A program made the position numbers and the translations under genes. From Micromonospora chersina (GTDB taxonomy: Bacteria > Actinomycetota > Actinomycetes > Mycobacteriales > Micromonosporaceae), in the NCBI RefSeq assembly GCF_900091475.1, contig NZ_FMIB01000002.1:2294001-2358000 (forward strand): 64,000 bases of DNA. Direction: 5' to 3'. Positions 44,803 through 53,108 of this stretch are shown here, piece by piece. A model generated the notes under the pieces. That model worked only from the letters and a program-made list of their open reading frames with translations. It had not been told where the DNA came from and searched no databases. How positions within the stretch are numbered: the first letter of the stretch is position 1; the number at the start of each line of letters is the position of its first letter.

Positions 44803-46125
44803 GTGGAGATCAAATCGCTGGAACAGCTGCGGGAAGCCGACGAGCGCACGCAGCGGTTCACCCCGGGCGGGCTCAGCCTTGACAAGATCCTTACTCCGGA
44901 GTCAGCTGCACAGTTCCAGCAGGAACTCGTCGCGGGCCTCAACCTTGTCCCTGACGTCACAGCCGGAACGCGGCAGAGCTTCGATCGGCTACGCACGATC
45001 TACGCGTACGGGGTGCTCTGCTACGACATCTTCACCATCGTTGACAGCCATGCTCTGTTGGTCATCGAGCACGCGCTGCGAGACCGGTTCCTCGAGTTTC
45101 ACGGCGGCACCGTCACGTTTGTCCGCACCAGTGACCAGCGCGAGTTCCGCGTCGACGCCACCTCGTACGAGCCGATCATGGACTTCCTCAGAACGTCTGC
45201 TGGCAAGAAGTCGCGGTTACGGGTCGGCGCAGGACCAGCCACCGTGCAATTTAACGGGATGCTCGACGGACTCCACCGGTGGGCCCGGGCAGCGGGACTG
45301 CTACGCGGCCAACGCAACCGCGGCCACGAGCGCGTGACGATGCAGCTACGAAACTTCGTAGCACACCCGACCTCAGCTCATCTGCTCATGCCTGTCGATT
45401 GCGTTCGCACGCTGAGAGACCTGGCGGAATTCATCAATCAGCTGTGGGGCCATCCGACCCCTGGCGGCCGCCTCTACTCGGCACCGAGCGAACGCAGCAT
45501 AGTCGTCGTCGCCTGGGACAAACAGGGCGGCACGCAGACCTTCCTCGCCGAACATCTCGGTGGCGGTCCCCAAGAGGGCGACGACAAGCTGCGCTGCGTC
45601 ATCTTGCGAGGCCGCTTCCGCCCGGGCATCCATGAGATGGACCCCGGCCTCACCCATTTCGACAGCCGCTTCGAGAACACCCTCTTTCCCACCGACTACC
45701 TGTGGGGTCCCGGCACCCTGGCCGACGCCAGCGACTGGTACGCCAGACACCAACCGCAGCCGGACGAAGTCGACCATCTCGACCGGGTCTTCGCCATCCG
45801 CTACGACCACGGGCAGCTCTACCGGCCGATGCGCATCGATGTCGCGGCTGGCCTCGAACCCGAGGACCGGGCTGGGCTGTGGCACCTTGTTCGTGCCGAC
45901 CACCCCGACGACGCCCTCGGTCACACGCGCAACCTGATAACCGGCGACCTCGGTTGCACCAGCGAGGGCGAATGCCCCACCTGCTACGCCTCCGGGCTCG
46001 CCGCCGGCCCGTGGCATGACGTCATCGATCCCGGATCGGTTAGCCCCGAAGCGCGTCGCCAATTGTCCGTTGACCTGCGCCTGTCGAACCTCTATGCCCG
46101 ATCCAAGCCGGTTACGCTGGCCTGA
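44803..46125 (+). CDS. HEPN-like protein of unknown function (candidate defence effector)
   Basis: I recognise no named family for the whole 440-residue protein. Residues about 60-215 are helical and read like a HEPN domain: 'HALLVIEHALRDRFLEF' resembles the first conserved helix and 'LRNFVAHPTSAHLL' gives R183-N-F-V-A-H188, the RX4H motif of HEPN ribonucleases. The C-terminal half is a separate domain with 'LGCTSEGECPTCYAS', a C-x5-C-P-x-C cluster that could bind metal. GGGAGG six bases before GTG 44803 fixes the start; the frame is open but implausible upstream. It is followed after 208 bases by a nuclease-like gene. Confidence 0.55.
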   Translation: MEIKSLEQLREADERTQRFTPGGLSLDKILTPESAAQFQQELVAGLNLVPDVTAGTRQSFDRLRTIYAYGVLCYDIFTIVDSHALLVIEHALRDRFLEFHGGTVTFVRTSDQREFRVDATSYEPIMDFLRTSAGKKSRLRVGAGPATVQFNGMLDGLHRWARAAGLLRGQRNRGHERVTMQLRNFVAHPTSAHLLMPVDCVRTLRDLAEFINQLWGHPTPGGRLYSAPSERSIVVVAWDKQGGTQTFLAEHLGGGPQEGDDKLRCVILRGRFRPGIHEMDPGLTHFDSRFENTLFPTDYLWGPGTLADASDWYARHQPQPDEVDHLDRVFAIRYDHGQLYRPMRIDVAAGLEPEDRAGLWHLVRADHPDDALGHTRNLITGDLGCTSEGECPTCYASGLAAGPWHDVIDPGSVSPEARRQLSVDLRLSNLYARSKPVTLA

Positions 46126-46319
46126 AGTCCGGTGACTACGGCTCGGATGATCGCCGATATCCGGCACCAAAGGTGGGAATTCCGCTGTGTCGGGAATACG
46201 CAGTGCAGGCTGCGCGGCTCCACCGTCATCGTGCCCGTCCTGGTCGAGGCTGACCTCGGCAGTCAGCCCGGTGCGCCACGTCGAAAAGATCCGGGCAGGT
46301 TTGCGTCCTACCGCTCACC

Positions 46320-46325
46320 TACAGT
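46320..46325 (+). promoter_or_regulatory. -10 element for the nuclease-like gene
   Basis: TACAGT lies eight bases before ATG 46334, and no ribosome site precedes that ATG. A leaderless or short-leader transcript separate from the upstream gene is likely. Confidence 0.4.
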
Positions 46326-46333
46326 CAGATGCC

Positions 46334-47269
46334 ATGCAGGTCGTCAGTCCTTCACGCTTACGGGACGCCATCGCCGAGCATCTCCGGGACGGCATGACGC
46401 GGCGGCAGATCGAGAACTTCTTCGAGGATCTCGGCCTGGCTCCCTGGCCAGACGAATGGGACTCGCTGACTAAGGCAGCGTTCGTCTGGTCCATCCTGCG
46501 GGACCACACACTGCCCGAACTGGCCGACATCGCGCGTCGCGTCCTGGATGAGGTCGAGGCGCCAGGACTCGCCGCGCTCGTGGACCGCCTAGGCCCGACC
46601 GGTGTCGCCGGTGATCTCAAGAACCTCATCTTTGCGGCAGATGGGCCCAAACCAAAGATCGTCTTCCGGGACGCCGTCAACAACGACATCGCTCTCGTGG
46701 AAAACGAGCAGTACTGCTTGGTCTATGACCGGCCACTGGGTCCGAGCGGCCTCACCTGGAAGGAACTCACCGACTGGTGGGCCGATCGGGAAGGCTTGAC
46801 CGGCCGGTCGCCGACAGAGGTTTCCCGGAGCCTATACAGGCGGTTGGATCGGTGTCTGGGCGACAATGATGCAGAACGGCGGATCTTGCGGACTTATGCC
46901 GACCGGTACCTGCGATTGGGCTCTAACATCCCCGCGTTGATCCCGCAGGTCTATCTCCACTACGACCCGTACACGAGGCGCCAGGGCGGGACCACCCTTG
47001 CCCGACAGCGGATGGATTTCCTCCTCCTGCTGCCGAACCGGGCGCGCGTGGTAATCGAGTGCGACGGTGTACAGCACTATGCCGACGATGTCGGCCGGGC
47101 CAGCCCTCAGCGGTACGCGGAGATGGTCGCCGAGGACCGCAACCTTCGGCTGCGTGGCTACGAGGTCTACCGCTTCGGCGGCCAAGAGTTGCGGGAGGAA
47201 GCCCGGCCCAGCGACCTGCTGAGCATTTTCTTCGACGCGTTGGCCGCACGCCACGGCACAGGAACCTAA
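46334..47269 (+). CDS. PD-(D/E)XK nuclease-like protein with AbiJ-NTD3-like N-terminus
   Basis: The 311-residue protein ends in a restriction-endonuclease-like domain: 'RQRMDFLLLLPNRARVVIECDGVQHY' supplies Asp228, Glu242 and Asp244, then 'AEDRNLRLRGYEVYRFGGQEL' gives the closing helix and strand. This order is as in DUF559/Vsr-type domains. The N-terminal 75 residues ('RDAIAEHLRDGMTRRQIENFF...SLTKAAFVWSILRD') resemble the AbiJ N-terminal-3 domain of abortive-infection proteins, though I am less sure of this. ATG 46334 follows a -10. It probably works with the HEPN-like gene upstream. Confidence 0.55.
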   Translation: MQVVSPSRLRDAIAEHLRDGMTRRQIENFFEDLGLAPWPDEWDSLTKAAFVWSILRDHTLPELADIARRVLDEVEAPGLAALVDRLGPTGVAGDLKNLIFAADGPKPKIVFRDAVNNDIALVENEQYCLVYDRPLGPSGLTWKELTDWWADREGLTGRSPTEVSRSLYRRLDRCLGDNDAERRILRTYADRYLRLGSNIPALIPQVYLHYDPYTRRQGGTTLARQRMDFLLLLPNRARVVIECDGVQHYADDVGRASPQRYAEMVAEDRNLRLRGYEVYRFGGQELREEARPSDLLSIFFDALAARHGTGT

Positions 47270-47369
47270 GTCACGACCTGCCAGGGCGCTGCTGTAGAAC
47301 CACGGCCTGGGGTAGCGAGCCGGCGGGAGAAACCGGGGGGCCAGGCCGGTCGTGGTCACGCCGCCACGT

Positions 47370-47409
47370 GAAAGGCCGGCCACCCTCGTTCCGGGGTGGC
47401 CGGCCTTTC
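47370..47409. terminator. Bidirectional hairpin terminator
   Basis: Perfect 16-bp arms (47370-47385 and 47394-47409) with an 8-base loop lie between the convergent nuclease-like and lipoprotein genes. Arms end in GAAAGG/CCTTTC, giving a short T-run on each side. Confidence 0.85.
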
Positions 47410-47423
47410 GTTGCCTGGTGGTC

Positions 47424-48038
47424 CTACTTCACGGCCCAACGCGCTCCCGGCTGGTTCTCCGGCTCGTACGCCACGTAGGCCGGCCGCTTGTCCTTCAGCG
47501 CCCGGAAGGTGATCCAGCCGCGCACGCACTTCCCGTCCGGCAGGTCCTTCTCCCCTGTGGGGTATTCCGGCTGTGGGAACTGGTTGTAGGTGATGTTCGA
47601 CGCGCCCATCTCGGTGTCGTCGGCGTAGACGAGCTTCCACCGGTCGTTGGTGACCGTGATGCCGTCGTACTCATCGTCGAGGTTCTTCACCGCGCAGACC
47701 TTCACGTCGGCGGCGGCCCAGGTCAGCCCCGGCTGCCCATTTGGGCGGGGGGCGCTGGCGGCGACTGGCTGCCGGAATCCGTAGGCGGTGGCCGTCGCGA
47801 GATCCGCGATGGGAGCGGACTTCCCGAACGCCAGCGCCGCATCAGCGGGGCCGTCCTCGGCGGCCGCCGTGTCCGGCGTCGGGCTGGTCGTCGGCGCGGC
47901 CGGGGTGGTCGCGGGCGGCGTGGGGCTCGGCGGTGTGCTGGCCGGAGGCGGGGTGGGGGCCGGGTCGTCGCCGCAGCTGGCGAGGGCGAGCATCGCGGCC
48001 GCCGCGATGGCGAGGCGGCGAGTGCGGGCGGTCGTCAA
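47424..48038 (-). CDS. Hypothetical Pro/Thr-rich lipoprotein
   Basis: I do not recognise the family. The 204-residue product has a lipobox ending in Cys22 (LALASC) and a Pro/Thr/Ala-rich spacer (about 25-65) that would hold the domain away from the membrane. A C-terminal beta-rich domain ('VKVCAVKNLDDEYDGITVTNDRWKLVY') follows, with Cys at both ends ('CAVKN' and 'GKCVRGWITF') that may pair. The last part looks like DUF4352-type surface domains. Confidence 0.65.
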   Translation of the reverse strand: MTTARTRRLAIAAAAMLALASCGDDPAPTPPPASTPPSPTPPATTPAAPTTSPTPDTAAAEDGPADAALAFGKSAPIADLATATAYGFRQPVAASAPRPNGQPGLTWAAADVKVCAVKNLDDEYDGITVTNDRWKLVYADDTEMGASNITYNQFPQPEYPTGEKDLPDGKCVRGWITFRALKDKRPAYVAYEPENQPGARWAVK

Positions 48039-48079
48039 GGTGGCTCCTCAGCTCCGGTGTGGATCCTCGATCGTCGCCA

Positions 48080-49576
48080 TCATCGGCTCTTGGCCTGGGT
48101 CAGGCTCTGCCGGTATTCGAGCGCCTCGGGAATCTCTTCGTACTGCAGCAGGCTGCCTGTCAGCTCGAGCAGGTGTTCCTTGGCCTCGTGTGGCGTGGCG
48201 TAGAAGAACTCGCGTCGCTGGTTGATGAGGTTGACTCGGCGATCGGCCAGGCGGGCGTGCATCTTGGCTTCGATGCCGACGGCGTCGTCGGAGAAGAACA
48301 GGGCGTGCACGTCGAAGTTGAACGGTACTGAGGCGTCGCTGAGTTCCTTCACCCTGTTGAGCGGGTCGAGGCGCCGGGTCATGCCGATCTTCACCATCTT
48401 CTCGCCGAACGCTCCGAGGTTTGAGATGACGTACACGTAGCCGGCGCGCACGTTGGCGGCCCGGTAGTCCACGTCCTCGATCGCGGTGTCGATCTGCGCC
48501 AGCCGCTCCTGCATCTGGGCGGCGCCGTCGACGTCGCCCTTGGCCTGCAGCGCGGCGAGGGCGTTGGCGTAGTGCTGGCGCTCCTTGTCGAGGCGGGCAC
48601 GCTCGCGTTCGATCTCCTGCTGAAGCCGTCGCTCCTCCCGCAGTCGCGCTTTTTCCTCTCGCTCACGCTCCTTCTCCTCGGCGACCTTCGCTTGGTAGTC
48701 GGCCGTAAGCTCCAATTCGCGAACCCGCAGTCGGTGGTAGTCCTCCGAGATGCGGATGTGCATCGTCTTGCCCAGCTTGGCGATGGTGGAGGCCACCTTG
48801 CCCAGGCGCTCGACGGCCGAGTCGAGCTTGTAGGGCTTTAGGCCGCGGACCAGGTTGTCCGCCTCGGCGTTGTAGGCCCGCAGCATCAGCTTGGAGAAGT
48901 CCCGCAGCATCACCCGCCCCTCGGCCGCGGAACCGTTCACCGTCCAGCCAGTCGCGGCGAGGACCGCTCCGCCTTCCCGCTGGGTCATGCTCTTGATCTG
49001 GCCCTGCAGCTCAGCCAGAGCGGCCTGGTAGGCGACCGCGTCTGACAGGGGATGTCGATACTGGTAGACGCCGGCCTCCTGCAGCAGCGCCGTCTCCTCG
49101 GTCACCACGACCTGCTGACGAAGCTCACGCAACCGGCGATCCAGATCCGCCTTCTGCGCCTGACCCGCTGCAGCCTGCTCCGCGATCTCGCGCCTCAACC
49201 GCTCTCGATACTGCTCCAGCTCGACCGCCGGCAGCACACCAAGACGGTTCATCTCCACACGGAGCCGCTCCAGCTCCGCCCGCAGATGCGTCACCTCCGC
49301 AGCCAACTCCCGCACTTTGCCGCGCGCCCCAAACAGCGGAATCTCAGAGTCGTCGGCACGTGGCGTCGCGACGGATGGAGGCACGGATGCAGCCACTACA
49401 GGTGCGGCGGGCGGCTGCTGTGGCGCGACCGGAACCGCAGGCGGCGCTTCGGCAACCCACAGCTGCCATCCCGGCGGCGGAGGTCCCCATGCCGGATCCG
49501 GCTTCCACCCAGGGCCAGGCACCCAACCCGCCGGCGGCGTCGGCCAATTCGGCGGAGCATTAAAACGGTACGCCAC
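48080..49576 (-). CDS. DUF4041 and GIY-YIG (T5orf172) domain protein with Pro/Trp-rich N-terminus
   Basis: The 498-residue protein has a Pro/Trp-rich leader (about 1-45) with repeats of the form PPGWxPxPxW, a first coiled coil (about 85-170), a DUF4041 domain (about 170-290), a charged coiled coil (about 290-365) and a C-terminal GIY-YIG-like T5orf172 domain. The last starts with 'GYVYVISNLG' and has 'MVKIGMTRRLDPLNRVKEL'. Such proteins occur in phages and genomic islands and may be nucleases. The Trp-rich leader resembles motifs attached to actinobacterial membrane or surface proteins, so localisation is uncertain. Confidence 0.75.
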   Translation of the reverse strand: MAYRFNAPPNWPTPPAGWVPGPGWKPDPAWGPPPPGWQLWVAEAPPAVPVAPQQPPAAPVVAASVPPSVATPRADDSEIPLFGARGKVRELAAEVTHLRAELERLRVEMNRLGVLPAVELEQYRERLRREIAEQAAAGQAQKADLDRRLRELRQQVVVTEETALLQEAGVYQYRHPLSDAVAYQAALAELQGQIKSMTQREGGAVLAATGWTVNGSAAEGRVMLRDFSKLMLRAYNAEADNLVRGLKPYKLDSAVERLGKVASTIAKLGKTMHIRISEDYHRLRVRELELTADYQAKVAEEKEREREEKARLREERRLQQEIERERARLDKERQHYANALAALQAKGDVDGAAQMQERLAQIDTAIEDVDYRAANVRAGYVYVISNLGAFGEKMVKIGMTRRLDPLNRVKELSDASVPFNFDVHALFFSDDAVGIEAKMHARLADRRVNLINQRREFFYATPHEAKEHLLELTGSLLQYEEIPEALEYRQSLTQAKSR

Positions 49577-50459
49577 AGATCAATCCCCACGTGTAACCCA
49601 TGAACCGCCGACGCTAACCCCGCAACCGCATCTCAACATCGATCACTTAGCCAACAAGTCCCGCCAACAGGACCCACCCAGGTGCCCATCCGCTCACCCA
49701 CAGTCAGGTACCCGACCCAGAAACGATGCAACGAACAGGCCACGACCGGGAGCCGTAACCGGGCCAGCTATCGCCCAGGCAAGGTCCCCTGCGCAAAGGT
49801 CGACGTCCCGTCGAGCACCGACCAATGCAGCTTCGCCTGACCACTTCAGCCCCGCCGAAGATGTCACCGGGCAGGAAGCCCTGGCCAGAGGGTTGCAGGT
49901 GCGATTCGTGTTTCAGCTCCGGGATCTCTACCGGCGCCACCACGGCGAATGCCAAAGCCGAAGTCGATGCAGCACGCCCTCGCGAACGGCGTCAGCGGGC
50001 CCTAGGCCGACAGCCGGCACTAGCCAGACCGGGAGCAGCCAACCTTGACCACCTCGGTCTTCTCTGGGAGGTCACGCCGAACCGCTCACCCGCATCACCG
50101 CAGGTCAACGCGCTGTCCCGCGCCCAGCTGCAGTGAGCACTTCGGCTGCGGTGACCACTTCGCCCCTGTCTCGATGCCACGCGCGGAATCATGGCTGTCT
50201 AGAGGCAGCTTCGCGGGGCCTCGCAACGCCCGACAAGCCGTGACGTCGGCGTGGTTGACGGCAGAGCCGCTACCGCAAGTGACCTGCCTCCAAGACGGGG
50301 CCAGGGTCGCATGTGCCTAGGCACTCGACCTTGGGCCCCGTCCGGGCGTCGTGCGGCTAGCTGAAGGCCGTCATAGGGGCGTTCATCCGTTCGCAGCTGA
50401 CGAGGCACGCTCTGAGTTTCATACGGGCGGTTAACCTGAAGCCTGGTTGCAGCAGCGCC
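49577..50459. other. Intergenic stretch with no supported gene
   Basis: About 880 bases of lower-GC sequence separate the DUF4041 gene from the SGNH gene, whose 3' end lies at 50460. Short frames on both strands lack domains, ribosome sites and normal codon use. I see nothing I can name here; it may be decayed island DNA. Confidence 0.5.
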
Positions 50460-52601
50460 TCACTGGAGCGAAAGCGCCTCGATAATCCGCGACGCAACAG
50501 CTTCATGTCCTGGCTTTGTCAGGTGGGGAAAGTCGTTTGACCAGAAGCTTAGAATGAAAGTCCAGTGCTGGCCATTCCAGTCTCCGCTCTTGTCTACAAA
50601 CATGGTGTTGGTGTCGCAAGACGGTGTGACGACACAACGGTGGGCCGGCCTCAGTTCCCGTTCGAAAGAAGCTCCACCGGCGCCGTAGTACGACGCGAAG
50701 ACGCTAACTTGTGGCGCCAGGACCCATGAGTCGCTGCGACCGTCGTAATCAGTGCAGAAGTCGTGGCCTGAGAAGTTCAGACCGACCATGGTGGCCTTGA
50801 AGGGCGTGGCGGTCTTCGTGAGCGTGTTGTTGAGCTTTCCGACGACCGCGAGCGTCTTGTCCGAGACCGAGGCTTGATAATCGCGTGCTCGGTTATTCAA
50901 GTCGCGTACGGCCCAGACAGCCGCCTTGGCACCTTTCTCAGTGTAGACCTTGGCCAATGCTAGGGCTGGCATGGTCGGGCAGACGTCCTTGGCATCGGAC
51001 ACGTAGCCCGGCATTGGGGAGAAGTATCGAGTTACAACGATAGGCACATCTGAGCCATATAGATCGCGGATCTTCGCCAGGGCCATTCCAAGGTTCAGCT
51101 TCAGCGCTTGCAGATGATCATCAAACGTCTTTCCACTACACGGTGAGCTTGAAGCAAGCCCAAGGACCTGCTGAATGCAGTCGGCAAACCGGATGTCATT
51201 TGCACCCACGGTAACTGTCACGAGGCTGGGCTTGAGGTTCATAGCTGCCGCGGCCGGGATTTGGTCAGCTATGATGGACTTTGTGCATTCGCTTGGCGTG
51301 CCCCACACGCCGCCCTTCCCGCTGGTTGCCGCGCAAGCCCCGCTAATCGCGAAGTTGTAGGAACTCCAGCCGAGGCGAGAGGCGATCCGAGCACTATATG
51401 CAGCTGCATTGTTTGGGTATCCGCTGTGTGGCCCCGAGCCTTCGCCAGCCGCAATGGAGTCACCAAACGACACGATGACACCGCTTCCCGACGACGTCTT
51501 CCATGCCACCGACGCCGTGGTTTGTGCCTCGCCGGCTGTGGGAGATCCATCGCCGTTTGTGTCCACCCACACCTGGAAGGCATCGGTTCCCGTGCCTCGG
51601 CCGGTGAACGTGAACGCGACTCTGCCGTCGTTTGATGTCAAGCAGTCACTGGGTGAGCAAGAGAGGGAGGTGCCTGCCGATGGGCCTGAGTAGACCCTCG
51701 CCGATAGCTTCTGGCCAACCACCGGAGCTTTGGTGCCACTATCCAACAGTTGAGCCGTAATCGTCGCCTGGTCGCCGACCGCGCGGTCCTGGATGGCAGG
51801 CGTGACCGATAAGGGGAAGGACTTCAGACCGCCGCCTGCAGCGAGGATGTATGGCGTGCCGATCGTCCCGTCGCTCGCGGTGTAGGCCGCGCCAAAATCC
51901 TGGGCCAAGGCAAGAACGGTGAATCCGGGCGGCCAGGCGTCGAATGCCTCATGGACCGAGCAACTCCAGTTCGACAGCGTGTCGTCGGTAAGTCGGTCCA
52001 AGGCTGGGTGTGTGGCGACGATATGTGCCGTGTTGTAGCAGCCGACACCTGTAACCGTGAATCCTCCCGGCTGGATGGCGTCGAGAAGCGGCACTGCCGT
52101 GTGTGGCGCGGTGTCGTGGTAATAGCACGACAAACTGACGTACAGCCCCGTCTTCGTCGAGTCAGCGACCGCGTAGTCGATCGTGCGTTGCGTCAGCTCT
52201 GCCCCGCCCTGGCTTGCATGAAAAACCGGATCCGTTCCATTGATCAAGATGTTGCCACTGACGGCGGGCCCCCAAACCGACGTAGTTGAGACAGCTGCTA
52301 GGGGCGGAGTTGACTCGCAGGTGGGGTCACCAATCACAAGGGCGCGGTATGTGGCGAAATCTGCGGTGGACATTGCAGTCCACGTCGCGTCGTCGGCGAC
52401 GACCGGGGTGAGGCCGAGAGCAACCACTTCCTGAGCCTCGACGCTGCTAGTCCCACCAGTAACCGATGATCCGAGGATCAAGACTCGGTCGCTCGGTGCG
52501 GCACTGGCGACCGATGAGCCCGCCACAGTCAACATGCCGCTCACGACAACAAGACTTGCCCCGGATGCAGCCCAACGATTGACCCGCCTAGACCAACGCA
52601 T
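50460..52601 (-). CDS. Secreted three-domain SGNH/GDSL hydrolase
   Basis: The 713-residue exported protein has a signal peptide (cleavage near ASA34). An N-terminal Rossmann-like domain follows ('RVLILGSSVTGGTSSVEAQEV', 'YRALVIGDP', about 37-260), then an Ig-like domain (about 265-370, with a 'SLSCSPSDCLTSNDGRVAFTFTG' core). The C-terminal SGNH hydrolase has block I 'SFGDSIAAGEGSG', block III 'VTVGANDIRF' and block V 'DFPHLTKPGHEAV', so the Ser-His pair is intact. It should act on extracellular esters. Codon use includes many A/T-ending codons rarely seen in its neighbours, which suggests horizontal transfer. Confidence 0.78.
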   Translation of the reverse strand: MRWSRRVNRWAASGASLVVVSGMLTVAGSSVASAAPSDRVLILGSSVTGGTSSVEAQEVVALGLTPVVADDATWTAMSTADFATYRALVIGDPTCESTPPLAAVSTTSVWGPAVSGNILINGTDPVFHASQGGAELTQRTIDYAVADSTKTGLYVSLSCYYHDTAPHTAVPLLDAIQPGGFTVTGVGCYNTAHIVATHPALDRLTDDTLSNWSCSVHEAFDAWPPGFTVLALAQDFGAAYTASDGTIGTPYILAAGGGLKSFPLSVTPAIQDRAVGDQATITAQLLDSGTKAPVVGQKLSARVYSGPSAGTSLSCSPSDCLTSNDGRVAFTFTGRGTGTDAFQVWVDTNGDGSPTAGEAQTTASVAWKTSSGSGVIVSFGDSIAAGEGSGPHSGYPNNAAAYSARIASRLGWSSYNFAISGACAATSGKGGVWGTPSECTKSIIADQIPAAAAMNLKPSLVTVTVGANDIRFADCIQQVLGLASSSPCSGKTFDDHLQALKLNLGMALAKIRDLYGSDVPIVVTRYFSPMPGYVSDAKDVCPTMPALALAKVYTEKGAKAAVWAVRDLNNRARDYQASVSDKTLAVVGKLNNTLTKTATPFKATMVGLNFSGHDFCTDYDGRSDSWVLAPQVSVFASYYGAGGASFERELRPAHRCVVTPSCDTNTMFVDKSGDWNGQHWTFILSFWSNDFPHLTKPGHEAVASRIIEALSLQ

Positions 52602-53108
52602 ATAAATCCCCCACCTTAATGAGGCTTGGCGACCGCGTTCACGACAGGGCTATCGCGTGTGGACGCTACGCCAGCGGCTGTCTCTCGCCGAAGAAATGTC
52701 CTAAACCCAACACTCGGGCCCTACACCCATCCCCCGATTGTCGGATTGAACCCGCTCCGATTCGGTAGTGACTTTCGCCCTTGGGATGGATCGACGGTTG
52801 CCAGGATGGATGCAAGCGCTCCAGAGGCGTCGATTGGGCTGGTGGCAGTCATGTGGGCTACCCAGATGGAGCCGGAGGGGGATCGTTAGCTGACCTCCGA
52901 TCTATCGCCACACTTCAAGCCCGATGAGCAGTGGAGCGAGAGCGCAATCGGGCGGTCCCACGGGTGATCGGTCAAGGGGCGGCCCGCCTGCGCCTGGCTC
53001 CTCTGGTCAACGGGCCCGGTCGCTGGCCCGATCGGGGCGAGGCCGCAGTACCGCGGCTGCTACTAGTCTGGGGTCGGAAGATGCTCAGGTCATGTGCGCA
53101 GGCCCTGT
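52602..53108. other. Intergenic stretch with no supported gene
   Basis: About 500 bases between the SGNH gene start and the 3' end of the MFS gene. A promoter for the SGNH gene must lie here, but I cannot pick a convincing -35/-10 pair, and no frame looks like a protein. Confidence 0.45.

Noticed and set aside
44292..44882. Open frame overlapping the HEPN-like gene start
   Set aside because: It has no domain, poor codon use and overlaps the supported gene at 44803, which has a good ribosome site.
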